From positions 124,001-188,000 of the forward strand of contig NZ_RCVZ01000002.1 in the NCBI RefSeq assembly GCF_003668575.1: a stretch of DNA of 64,000 bases. Reading direction: 5' to 3'. Origin of the DNA: Falsibacillus albus. GTDB lineage: Bacteria; Bacillota; Bacilli; Bacillales; DSM-25281. The notes under the pieces are model-generated. The model did not search any database. It saw nothing but the letters and a program-made list of their open reading frames with translations, and was not told the origin of the DNA. The position numbers and the translations under genes are program-made. Positions 1 through 7,977 of this stretch are shown here, in pieces (the first letter of the stretch is position 1; each line of letters opens with the position of its first letter).

Positions 1-61
1 AAATGCAAAAGAATTAAACCCATCATTCACACTTTGCTCTATTATGGCGTAAATGGCAAAA

Positions 62-92
62 AAAACCTTCAAGCTAAAAAGTTTGAAGGTTT
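62..92 (-). terminator. spx transcription terminator
   Basis: An 11-base inverted repeat (62-72 with 82-92) pairs perfectly around a short loop just after the spx stop. Read on the minus strand it ends in a U-rich run, the form of a Rho-independent terminator. Confidence 0.85.
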
Positions 93-99
93 TTAAAAA

Positions 100-495
100 T
101 TAATTCACCAATTTTTGAGCTTCGCGCAATTGAAAGGTTCTTACTTTTCGTGGCAGGAATCTTCTGATTTCATCTTCATTGTATCCCACTTGAAGCCGTT
201 TTTCATCGATGATAATCGGACGTCTTAACAAACCAGGATTTTCCTGGATAAGCTCAAACAATTGTTGGAGCGGCAGTGTTTCAAGGTCTACATTTAACTT
301 TTGGAAAATTTTAGAACGGGTGGAGATGATTTCATCAGTTCCATCTTCAGTCATTCTCAATATTTCCTTGATTTCTTCCAGGCTAAGGGGCTCTGAAAAA
401 ATATTTCGCTCAGTATATGGAATTTCATGTTCCTCTAGCCATGCTCTCGCTTTGCGACATGATGTGCAACTCGGTGAAGTGTATAATGTAACCAT
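100..495 (-). CDS. spx: Spx, redox-sensing transcriptional regulator (ArsC family)
   Basis: Spx binds the alpha C-terminal domain of RNA polymerase and redirects transcription during thiol/disulfide stress. The 131-residue product has the family's usual length. The CXXC redox switch is at Cys10/Cys13, and the conserved stretch around Gly52 that contacts RNA polymerase is present. The C-terminus ends Leu-Val-Asn, close to the Leu-Ala-Asn tail through which ClpXP degrades B. subtilis Spx. The frame stays open to a GTG four codons upstream, but that GTG abuts the AAGGGAG ribosome site, so the ATG at 495 is preferred. In B. subtilis spx lies directly after yjbC; here the pair is split by about 640 bp containing a repeat element. 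Identification is very secure. Confidence 0.97.
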   Translation of the reverse strand: MVTLYTSPSCTSCRKARAWLEEHEIPYTERNIFSEPLSLEEIKEILRMTEDGTDEIISTRSKIFQKLNVDLETLPLQQLFELIQENPGLLRRPIIIDEKRLQVGYNEDEIRRFLPRKVRTFQLREAQKLVN

Positions 496-842
496 TTCTT
501 CATTCACACTCCCTTATATAATAATGAAATTTTTATTAAATGGAGGATTTTTAAATTATAATTAATATAAAGAAAAAATCTCTATTATGTATTATACACT
601 AATTAAAATAAATTGAACATAGATTTTCACATAATGTAATATTTGTTATACATTTATTGTACAGAATGTGACAAGAATTTGTTGCTTTATAGTATATGTT
701 CCCGCGTGCGAATCATTTAAACCTATAATCTTCTAATTAATAATCATTGTTTCTTCATTTAACATGAAGCGCCAGGGCCGCCATACGAATCCGTTTCGAT
801 ATGAAAATGCCAGGCGCTTCTGTACATTTGTTGCTATGAAAT
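496..842 (-). promoter_or_regulatory. spx upstream region with -10 box and an isolated stem-loop
   Basis: No gene is seen here. On the minus strand a TATAAT at 591-596 preceded by GTG is a plausible -10 element for spx; no convincing -35 box is visible. A separate stem-loop at 766-820 has perfectly complementary 8-base arms (GAAGCGCC and GGCGCTTC) around a loop of about 40 bases. It is not followed by a clear U-run, so it may be a small structured element rather than a terminator. Confidence 0.4.
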
Positions 843-1135
843 ATAGTGAGTAACTTTGAGAAAGGTTAAGGTTCATTGCTATTCATCAAATCAAAGATTG
901 TGCAAGGAAGTTTTCCACTGCAGAAGGCTCGCTTTCCGCGGGTTCTCACAGGAAGTGAGGTCGTTCGATTTTGGCACACGAACTGCCGAACTGAATCGAA
1001 CTTCCATCTTACCTCTCCTCGGTTTCACCTGTGGTATATCACCTGATCCGCCAATCCCTCTGAAGTCCTGAACCTACAACTGCAATCAACAGCTCTATGC
1101 TGCATTTTCACATCGTAAAAACAGTTTGAGGCTCT
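843..1135. repeat. MITE-like intergenic repeat (family A), long form
   Basis: This region shares blocks with copies near 48.2, 50.1 and 60.8 kb: a left end with 'ttgctattcatcaaa' and 'ttgtgcaagg', a middle with 'gctttccgcggg', and a right end with 'aacag...gaggct'. It also carries a hairpin module (TTCGAT...GGCA / TGCC...ATCGAA, about 967-1002) that only the 48.2-kb copy shares. It separates yjbC from spx. A 71-residue open frame across it has no ribosome site and is dismissed. Confidence 0.7.
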
Positions 1136-1714
1136 TTAAATGTCCTCAAGCATGTCAACGGCTTTTTCCTGCTCCTCATCATACGTCAACACTTCCTCTA
1201 CAGGCTGGTAGGATGAACCATAAAATTTTTCATCATTATACGTATGGATCATTTCATATGTTTTCTTCATTGCTTCATATACTTGCTCTTCAGACTCATC
1301 ATTAGGAGCCCAATATAAAATCTCCATCGCATTTATTTCATTCGTTGCCAATGATCTTCTCCGATACCCAATGCTTGTAGCGTGTTCAAAACCTTCCCTT
1401 TTGTAGAACCTCAAGCGTTTTTCTGTATCTGTATCTTCGTAGTCAACAGGCTCTACTTCTAAAATGATCGGTTTATTCTTTGCCTTCAGCTTTTCGATGA
1501 GCTTATGGCCTAATCCCTGTCCCCTTGCATCCTTGGAAACGAATAAATAGTCAATGAATACAAATTCGTCGGATTCGACATACATCAGGACGTGAAGCGG
1601 CCCTTCATCCTTATGATAGATATCGCTCTTTTCTTTCAGCAATGATTCCATATGTTCCTTTGATTTCATTTCCTCAACAGGGAAATATTGATTTAATTTT
1701 TCATACCAATGCAT
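1136..1714 (-). CDS. yjbC: YjbC, GNAT-family N-acetyltransferase
   Basis: This is a putative GNAT acetyltransferase of 192 residues, the length of B. subtilis YjbC. The acetyl-CoA pyrophosphate-binding motif is visible as Ala-Arg-Gly-Gln-Gly-Leu-Gly near residue 85, after the expected beta-strand (FIDYLFV). The acidic C-terminal tail ends in MLEDI. An AAAGGAGT ribosome site lies seven bases before the ATG. The substrate is unknown. In B. subtilis the gene is co-transcribed with spx and stress-induced; here the intervening repeat element makes read-through uncertain. Confidence 0.88.
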   Translation of the reverse strand: MHWYEKLNQYFPVEEMKSKEHMESLLKEKSDIYHKDEGPLHVLMYVESDEFVFIDYLFVSKDARGQGLGHKLIEKLKAKNKPIILEVEPVDYEDTDTEKRLRFYKREGFEHATSIGYRRRSLATNEINAMEILYWAPNDESEEQVYEAMKKTYEMIHTYNDEKFYGSSYQPVEEVLTYDEEQEKAVDMLEDI

Positions 1715-1876
1715 GGATCTACTCCTTTAATTTTATTCCCAATCAATAAACTCCCATCTTCTTATTCATATTATTTCAACAATAATGGCTTTTAATTCAG
1801 GACATGCTGCATACAATGTTATAGATTAGAGCAGTCTTACAGTTTGATCTAAATAAAAAGATGGAGGTTCATATGA

Positions 1877-2074
1877 ATGATTGAGTATGTAACAGAATTG
1901 ATTTTGTTCTCCCTTTTTGTGATCGGATCGACCGCCATAATGGGTGTGCTCACAAATGGTATTGGAAGAGCTGTTTTTGGTGGCAAAAACAAAAAGCACT
2001 TTGTAGGTCAGTCAGCAAAAATGCAGACCGGGTGGAATAAAGTAGGTGGTCAAAAGAAAAAATCTACTCTTTAA
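1877..2074 (+). CDS. Small single-span membrane protein of unknown function
   Basis: This 65-residue protein has one hydrophobic segment (about residues 7-30, containing LILFSLFVIGSTAIMGVL) followed by a short, strongly basic tail with several Lys and Gln. A good TGGAGGT ribosome site precedes the ATG at 1877. A second ATG four bases upstream leads to a stop after three codons. It is transcribed opposite to its neighbours and I do not recognise the family. The tail could face the cytoplasm under the positive-inside rule. Confidence 0.65.
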   Translation: MIEYVTELILFSLFVIGSTAIMGVLTNGIGRAVFGGKNKKHFVGQSAKMQTGWNKVGGQKKKSTL

Positions 2075-2233
2075 TGATACAAGAAATAAAAATGAAGTCA
2101 AATTTTTCCCACTATTTTATACCCTTTTTTCCAAATAGATAAACATCATTTAATATTCATTATTTTAAAGGTACTTATCCTTAAATCTCGATGTTAAAGG
2201 TTAATTTCCGAAATCCGGAAAAGGCTAAAAAGC

Positions 2234-2264
2234 ATGCTGGACCGTAGAATAATAGGTCCAGCAT
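2234..2264 (-). terminator. Terminator of the putative glycoside hydrolase gene
   Basis: Perfect 10-base arms (ATGCTGGACC and GGTCCAGCAT) lie just past the minus-strand stop at 2268. On the minus strand the hairpin is followed by GCTTTTTAG. Confidence 0.8.
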
Positions 2265-2267
2265 TTT

Positions 2268-3482
2268 TTATGGTGTATAATCGACTCCTGGCGTATATCG
2301 GTTGCTCGCATTCCATACTAAATACTCATGGATGCCGTTATCCTTCAATGCTTTTATTTGAGCTTCCACCTGTGATTTACCATACACTTGATAGTTACCG
2401 CTTCCCAGCCATGAAGCTGTAAAATCTTGAATCCATGGCCTGGATGTTGGCGGATTTTTTAGCTGTTCAAGTTTTTTCTTCTCTACCTTGCTATATTCCG
2501 CAACCAACTTGTACGGCTCCAGATCTGGATTTTTTATCCCAAAATAAGAGGTCCAATGACTTGGATAGATCATAGAGGAAATGACATCCACATGATTCGA
2601 TATTTTAGAGAAGTTTTGGCCGATTCCGGGTGCTTCCGGAAGTGTTGCCGTATATCCAAAAATATCGACCGATACCTTCACACCATAAGGTTTGAGCTTT
2701 TCTTTTGCATACGAAACAAAGTCGGTTACAGCAGAGACACGCTGCTGTACTCCATCCCCTTCTAAATCTTTATAGTTACCTTCACTATATTTCAATTCTT
2801 TATCCCTTTTTTCAAAGCCTTCAGGAAATCTCACATAATCAAATTGGATTTCTTGAAAACCCAGCTTCGCAGCCTCGAGAGCAACCCCGACGTTATATTC
2901 CCAAACTTCCTTTAAAAAAGGGTTTACAAAAGATTCCCCCCTGCCGTTTTTCCACAGGTCCTTTCCATCCATAAAGGACCATTCCGGCTTTGCATTTGCC
3001 AACACGGTATCCTTGAAAACAACGACTCGGGCTATCGGATAAATTTTCTTCTCCTCAAGCGTCTTCAACAGGGCTTTCGGATCTTTTATATAATTTTTTC
3101 CGATCTTGGAATAGGGTGATGACGGATCCGGTTTATACGTCATATTTCCCCGATCGTCCTTAATATCAATGACCATCGTGTTCAGATCGGTTGAATCAAC
3201 TAATTTGATCAAACCGGGAAATTTACTTGCACCTGCAGAATTCCCAGTTACATAAATCCCTCTAACTGCATCGGGATAATCAAAGTGGTAACCTGAATTA
3301 AATGCAAATCTGACAGGCTGTTCCGGCAGACTTTTTTCTTTGATTGACAATTCTCTCTTCGAATTCAACGAGACCTCATCATTAGATTTTGAATGAGCCG
3401 AATCCTTGAAATAAATAGCCGGGATCAAGAAAACCAAAACCATCAAAAAAAGCCCAAACCATTTCATTAATTTCAATATCAC
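2268..3482 (-). CDS. Putative glycoside hydrolase, DUF4015 family, membrane-anchored or secreted
   Basis: The protein has about 404 residues. An N-terminal hydrophobic segment (MKWFGLFLMVLVFLIPAIYF) acts as an uncleaved anchor or signal peptide. A low-complexity linker follows, then a TIM-barrel-like domain with motifs typical of DUF4015/GHL hydrolases: RGIYVTGNSAG, VIDIKDDRG, a QFDYVRFPEG strand with acidic residues, SVDIFGY, SSMIYPSHW, and a C-terminal EYLVWNASNRY. The substrate is unknown; a cell-envelope or extracellular polysaccharide is likely. The frame is open to a GTG at 3488 that touches the AAAGGTG ribosome site. The GTG at 3482 has better spacing, and an ATG at 3467 is also possible. 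It stands alone between oppF and yjbC. Confidence 0.78.
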   Translation of the reverse strand: MILKLMKWFGLFLMVLVFLIPAIYFKDSAHSKSNDEVSLNSKRELSIKEKSLPEQPVRFAFNSGYHFDYPDAVRGIYVTGNSAGASKFPGLIKLVDSTDLNTMVIDIKDDRGNMTYKPDPSSPYSKIGKNYIKDPKALLKTLEEKKIYPIARVVVFKDTVLANAKPEWSFMDGKDLWKNGRGESFVNPFLKEVWEYNVGVALEAAKLGFQEIQFDYVRFPEGFEKRDKELKYSEGNYKDLEGDGVQQRVSAVTDFVSYAKEKLKPYGVKVSVDIFGYTATLPEAPGIGQNFSKISNHVDVISSMIYPSHWTSYFGIKNPDLEPYKLVAEYSKVEKKKLEQLKNPPTSRPWIQDFTASWLGSGNYQVYGKSQVEAQIKALKDNGIHEYLVWNASNRYTPGVDYTP

Positions 3483-3576
3483 ACACACCTTTTTAACGAA
3501 ATATGTATTTTCTGTAATGATTTGTTACTTACTATTATTCTATTAAACCACACTCAAAACAATAGGTATAATTAGG

Positions 3577-3780
3577 GAGTGTCTGTCGAAATTTCCGAGG
3601 AAATCAGAAAAGCGATGACGGCTTGATTAGAGGCGTAGAGATTGGACTGAAGCACCGCGGGATAAAGGAAACACAAAAGGTGTTACACTTTTGATATTGA
3701 CTTATCGTAGACGAGGCGAGGAAAGTTCACGAGCCATTAGCTGCAGGAGCTGGACAAACTGAAAAATGGCTGACTTAAAC
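3577..3780 (+). repeat. Solo copy of intergenic structured repeat (family B)
   Basis: This matches the left part of the tandem array at 37.35 kb. Shared blocks in order are 'gacggcttg.ttagag', 'gattggactgaagcacc', 'gataaaggaaacacaaaagg', a short hairpin, 'cttttgat.ttgacttatcgtagacgag', and 'gagctggacaa'. It fills the gap between oppF and the glycoside hydrolase gene. No gene is seen in it. Confidence 0.75.
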
Positions 3781-3804
3781 GCGTATGGTCCTTTACTAGT
3801 AAAG

Positions 3805-3834
3805 AAAAAAGGCTGATCCCTTAAAGGATCAACC
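3805..3834 (-). terminator. opp operon terminator
   Basis: On the minus strand GGTTGATCCTTT pairs with AAGGGATCAGCC and is followed by a run of T, directly after the oppF stop. Confidence 0.85.
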
Positions 3835-3842
3835 TCCTATCA

Positions 3843-4778
3843 TTAATGTTTATATTGAGCTTTATACTGTGCCATTTCCTTTTCTGAACAGTAAACAAAA
3901 TGGCCTGGTACAACTTCGCGCATCTTCACTTCTTCACCATCTGCATAATCATGTACATTCGGATCATAAGATTTACGCTTACGAGAACGCTCATACTCAG
4001 GATCTGGAAGCGGGATAGCAGACAATAAGGATTGAGTATATGGGTGCAGGGGATTTTTATATAAATTCTCTGCTGTCGTCAACTCAACGAGCTTCCCAAA
4101 ATACATAACTCCGATTCTATCGCTGATGTATTTAACCATCGACAAATCATGGGCGATAAATAAATATGTCAATCCTTTTTCTTTTTGCAGTTTTTTCAAA
4201 AGATTGACAACCTGCGCCTGAATGGATACATCCAAAGCCGAAATCGGTTCATCGGCAATGATGAAATCAGGGTCAACTGCCAAAGCACGAGCGATGCCGA
4301 TACGCTGTCTTTGTCCACCGGAAAATTCATGCGGATAGCGGTTGGCATGCTCTTTGTTCAGACCGACTGTTTCCAGGAGGTCGTAAACAATTTTTCTGCG
4401 CTCTTCATTTGATTTTGCCAGCCCGTGGATGTCAATCCCCTCAGCAATGATATCAATGACTTTCATTCGAGGATTCAGTGATGCATAAGGATCTTGGAAA
4501 ATCATCTGCATCTTGCGATTGAACTTCATTAAATCGGCCTTTGATTTCTTGCCGTGTACATTTTCGCCTTTAAATAACACTTCTCCATCAGTCGCATCAT
4601 AAAGGCGGATGATCGTCCTTCCAGTCGTCGATTTTCCACAGCCGGATTCACCAACAAGCCCTAATGTTTCACCTTTGAAAATATCGAAAGTGATGCCATC
4701 AACGGCACGGACTTCATTGGCGCGTCCTGGGTTGAAGTGCTGTTTTAAATTCTTGATTTCAAGTAATTTTTCTGCCAT
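3843..4778 (-). CDS. oppF: OppF, oligopeptide ABC transporter ATP-binding protein
   Basis: This is the second nucleotide-binding subunit of the oligopeptide importer, 311 residues. Walker A (GESGCGKST) is at about residues 43-51, the ABC signature is FSGGQRQR, Walker B is DFIIADEP, and the switch His is in FIAHDLS. The C-terminal extension is short and has a single Cys, unlike AppF in this window, which keeps a four-Cys motif. It lies four bases after oppD and has its own GGGGGAG ribosome site. It should pair with OppD on the cytoplasmic face of OppBC. Confidence 0.95.
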   Translation of the reverse strand: MAEKLLEIKNLKQHFNPGRANEVRAVDGITFDIFKGETLGLVGESGCGKSTTGRTIIRLYDATDGEVLFKGENVHGKKSKADLMKFNRKMQMIFQDPYASLNPRMKVIDIIAEGIDIHGLAKSNEERRKIVYDLLETVGLNKEHANRYPHEFSGGQRQRIGIARALAVDPDFIIADEPISALDVSIQAQVVNLLKKLQKEKGLTYLFIAHDLSMVKYISDRIGVMYFGKLVELTTAENLYKNPLHPYTQSLLSAIPLPDPEYERSRKRKSYDPNVHDYADGEEVKMREVVPGHFVYCSEKEMAQYKAQYKH

Positions 4779-4781
4779 ATC

Positions 4782-5840
4782 TTACAGCTCCCCCTTTTTC
4801 AAAGATGGACCTGCACCAGGGAATTGACGCATCCTCATTTTTACTGCTTCAGGAGGCTCCACTTTCGGTGCATCAGGATGTAATAGCCATGTTGCTGCAT
4901 AGTGTGTATCAGAGACCTTGAACATTGGCGGTTCTTTTTCCAAATCGATTTTCATCGCATATTCATTACGGGCCGCAAATGCGTCTCCCTTTGGTGGATC
5001 CAATAAATCTGGAGGAGATCCAGGTATCGCATACAACTCGGAATCCGTTGCATCCATATTCGGCATCGAGCTGATCAAGCCCCAAGTATATGGGTGCTGA
5101 GGGTTATAGAAAATCTCATCGACCGTACCGACCTCTACAATCTTACCGCCGTACATAACAGCAACACGATCGGCTACATTTGCCACAACGCCGAGATCAT
5201 GTGTGATAAAGATGATTGATGTGTCAATTTTTTTCTGCAAATCCTTCATCAGTTCCAAGATTTGTGCCTGGATTGTTACGTCCAAAGCGGTCGTTGGCTC
5301 ATCGGCAATCAAAACTTTCGGATTGCAAGCCAGTGCGATGGCAATAACGACACGCTGCCTCATTCCGCCTGAAAATTGATGCGGATACTGTTTAAGACGA
5401 ATTTCCGGTTTAGGAATCCCAACAAGCTTTAATAATTCCAAAGCTCTATTGCGAGCTTCTGATTTGCTTAATTTTTGATGCTTCAAAAGTGGTTCCATGA
5501 TCTGTTTACCGACTGTCATCGTTGGATTCAATGATGTCATCGGATCCTGGAAGATCATTGAAATGTCCTTGCCTCGGATTTTCTGCATTTCTTTTTCTGA
5601 AGCCTTGGATAAATCCTTGCCATTAAAAAGAATCTCACCCGACTTAATTTCGGAGCTAGACTCAGGCAAAAGCCTCATGATCGACTTCGTCGTTACCGAT
5701 TTACCAGAACCAGACTCCCCAACAATTGCTAATGTTTCACCTTTATATAGATCAAAATTCACTCCACGTATTGCCTGAACTTCACCGGCAAACGTGTGGA
5801 ACGAAATCTGAAGATCGTTTACTTCTAGTAATTTTTCCAT
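4782..5840 (-). CDS. oppD: OppD, oligopeptide ABC transporter ATP-binding protein
   Basis: This is the first nucleotide-binding subunit, 352 residues. Walker A (GESGSGKS) is at 41-48, the signature is the FSGGMRQR variant, Walker B is KVLIADEP and the switch region FITHDLG. The C-terminal oligopeptide-transporter domain reads GDAFAARNEYAMKIDL where many relatives, including AppD here, have cysteines, so the Fe-S-type cluster motif is absent. It follows oppC by 18 bases with a CAGGTGA ribosome site. Confidence 0.95.
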   Translation of the reverse strand: MEKLLEVNDLQISFHTFAGEVQAIRGVNFDLYKGETLAIVGESGSGKSVTTKSIMRLLPESSSEIKSGEILFNGKDLSKASEKEMQKIRGKDISMIFQDPMTSLNPTMTVGKQIMEPLLKHQKLSKSEARNRALELLKLVGIPKPEIRLKQYPHQFSGGMRQRVVIAIALACNPKVLIADEPTTALDVTIQAQILELMKDLQKKIDTSIIFITHDLGVVANVADRVAVMYGGKIVEVGTVDEIFYNPQHPYTWGLISSMPNMDATDSELYAIPGSPPDLLDPPKGDAFAARNEYAMKIDLEKEPPMFKVSDTHYAATWLLHPDAPKVEPPEAVKMRMRQFPGAGPSLKKGEL

Positions 5841-5858
5841 CTATTTTCACCTGCCCTA

Positions 5859-6875
5859 TTAATCGCGCATTTTTGGATCTAATGCGTCACGTAAACCGTC
5901 CGCCAATAAGTTGAATGCAATCATCACCAAACAGATAATGACCGCCGGAAACAAAATAATATGCGGCAAAATCTGCATTGTACGATACCCATCCTCGATC
6001 AGTGTACCAAGTGAAGCTGCCGGTGCTTGAAGTCCGAGTCCGATGAAGCTCAAAAATGCCTCGAAGAATATCGCATTTGGAATCGTGAACATCGTATTAA
6101 TGATGATGACACTTGCCAAGTTAGGGATAAGATGTTTGAATATGACTTTCCCGTTGCTTGCTCCAAGTGTACGTGATGCAAGTACATATTCCTGACTTTT
6201 CAGCTTCAACGTCTGACCACGAACAACCCTTGCCATTGTAATCCAGCCGGTGATCGTGATCGCAATAGTGATCGACAGAATACCTGGTTCTAAAATCAAG
6301 ATCATCAAAATTACTACGATAATATTTGGAATTCCCACAAGTACTTCAATGATACGCTGCATGACATTGTCCACTCTTCCGCCGTAGTAGGCAGAAATCC
6401 CTCCGTAAGCAACACCGATGACCATATCAATAAATGCTGCGAGTACGGCGATATACAATGAAATTTGGGTACCTTTCCATGTACGGGCGAATAAATCGCG
6501 CCCAAGTCCGTCAGTTCCGAACCAATAATTCTCATCAACATGCTTTCTTTCATACATATCGACTTTTTTCCCGCCCAGAGTCATTGTACCATCGAATATT
6601 CCTAACTTCTCCAACCCTGGAACCTTTGGTGGCAGGTTGGCATGAGCTAAGTTTTGCTCTTTATAGTTTTGCTTTGTCATATACGGACCAGCAAACGCCA
6701 TAAATGTCAATATAACCAAAAGAATCAAGGCAAGTATTGCCCCTTTGTTCTTTTTAACGCGAAGCCATGCATCCTGCCAGTAATTCAAACTTGGCTTGGC
6801 GATTCTTTCACTAGATGCCGTATCCATTTCAGCGGGTTGAAATAATTCTTTTGAGATGTTTTCTGGTTGATTCAT
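5859..6875 (-). CDS. oppC: OppC, oligopeptide ABC transporter permease
   Basis: This permease subunit of 338 residues has a long cytoplasmic N-terminus, a first membrane span at about 48-66 (GAILALILLVILTFMAFAG), a periplasm-type insert carrying FGTDGLGRDLFART, and five further spans. The EAA-type coupling loop (SRTLGASNGKVIFKHLIPNL) that contacts the ATPases is present. The ATG overlaps the oppB stop by one base and is preceded by GGGAGGT, indicating translational coupling. Confidence 0.95.
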   Translation of the reverse strand: MNQPENISKELFQPAEMDTASSERIAKPSLNYWQDAWLRVKKNKGAILALILLVILTFMAFAGPYMTKQNYKEQNLAHANLPPKVPGLEKLGIFDGTMTLGGKKVDMYERKHVDENYWFGTDGLGRDLFARTWKGTQISLYIAVLAAFIDMVIGVAYGGISAYYGGRVDNVMQRIIEVLVGIPNIIVVILMILILEPGILSITIAITITGWITMARVVRGQTLKLKSQEYVLASRTLGASNGKVIFKHLIPNLASVIIINTMFTIPNAIFFEAFLSFIGLGLQAPAASLGTLIEDGYRTMQILPHIILFPAVIICLVMIAFNLLADGLRDALDPKMRD

Positions 6876-7801
6876 TATTTTTTACCTCCCGCTAGACGAA
6901 TTCTCGGATCAATCAATCCATATAGCAAGTCTACAATTAAAATAATCGTGATTAATGCGAATGCAAAAAGAAGTGTCGTTCCCATGATGATCGGGTAGTC
7001 ATTCGTCATAATCGATTTTACAAACTGTTCCCCGATTCCAGGGATTGAAAAGATTTTTTCAACGACAAGTGATCCGCCCATCAGGCTGACAGCCAAAGGA
7101 CCCAAAACCGTGATTAATGGGATCAACGCGTTCCTTAGTGCATGTTTAAAAGCAATTTCGAAAGAATTGGCACCTTTCGCTTTTGCCAATGTGATATAGT
7201 CGGAACCTAAAACCTCAATGAGCTCAGAACGCATGAAGCGGGCTCCGATCGCAATCGGGAACATTGCCAATGCCACAGTCGGAAGAATACTATATGAGAA
7301 ACCATTCCAGAATGCTACCGGAAAGATTTCAAACTTTACAGCCAGCACATATTGCAACAATGCTGCAAATACGAAGGAAGGAATCGATTTCCCAAGCACG
7401 GCAATAAAGGTACTGGAGTAGTCAACCCAGGTATTTTGATAAACCGCTGCTAATATCCCTAATATTACTCCTAATATGGTCCCAACAAACATTGCCTGTA
7501 TACCTAACATTGCCGATGGACCTATACGTTCTGCAAGAAGCTGTGTTACGGGGTGATTGTCAAATTGGAAGGAAACTCCTAAATCTCCTTTAACAAGTCC
7601 AAACATATATTTGGCATATTGAACCGGCACCGGATCATTCAATCCGTATTTTTCTTTCATGATATGAACTTGTGCCGCAGATAATTTTTGGTCATTAAAT
7701 GGGGAACCTGGCAAGACCTTCATGAGGAAAAATGTGAACGAAGCAATGATAAATAAAGTAATGATCATGTAAATGACACGTTGTAAAATGTACTTCGTCA
7801 T
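6875..7801 (-). CDS. oppB: OppB, oligopeptide ABC transporter permease
   Basis: This permease of 308 residues starts with the typical MTKYILQRVIYMIITLFIIASFTFFLMKVLPGSPF segment pattern: one span, then the conserved PGSPF loop. The EAA loop (AKAKGANSFEIAFKHALRNAL) lies near residue 195. It pairs with OppC to form the channel. A ribosome site AGGAGGTG lies seven bases before the ATG. About 175 bases with a hairpin separate it from oppA. Confidence 0.95.
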   Translation of the reverse strand: MTKYILQRVIYMIITLFIIASFTFFLMKVLPGSPFNDQKLSAAQVHIMKEKYGLNDPVPVQYAKYMFGLVKGDLGVSFQFDNHPVTQLLAERIGPSAMLGIQAMFVGTILGVILGILAAVYQNTWVDYSSTFIAVLGKSIPSFVFAALLQYVLAVKFEIFPVAFWNGFSYSILPTVALAMFPIAIGARFMRSELIEVLGSDYITLAKAKGANSFEIAFKHALRNALIPLITVLGPLAVSLMGGSLVVEKIFSIPGIGEQFVKSIMTNDYPIIMGTTLLFAFALITIILIVDLLYGLIDPRIRLAGGKK

Positions 7802-7921
7802 TGCTGCACCTCCTAGTAAACTATATATCTTTTATTTTCTTTTTATCTATTTTCATTTGCATTTCAGGCAAATTATTTTCGAAAAATTCATCAAAGTTCG
7901 ACAATTCTTTTACAGGGAAAA

Positions 7922-7949
7922 AGAGAGTATACACGAGGATATACTCTCT
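7922..7949 (-). terminator. Hairpin between oppA and oppB
   Basis: A perfect 10-base stem (AGAGAGTATA/TATACTCTCT) with an 8-base loop lies 28 bases after the oppA stop. On the minus strand it is followed by TTTTTCCC, so it may act as a partial terminator or as an RNase-blocking stem. Either would let the binding protein be made in excess over the membrane subunits. Confidence 0.75.
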
Positions 7950-7977
7950 TTCCGCTATTCGGAAATCTCAGCCTATA

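Noticed and set aside
856-1071. Possible 71-residue protein
   Set aside because: It lies wholly inside a copy of the family A repeat, and no Shine-Dalgarno sequence precedes it.
7922-7949. True end of an independent oppA transcript
   Set aside because: The gene order and single upstream promoter fit one operon; the hairpin is better read as partial termination or mRNA protection.
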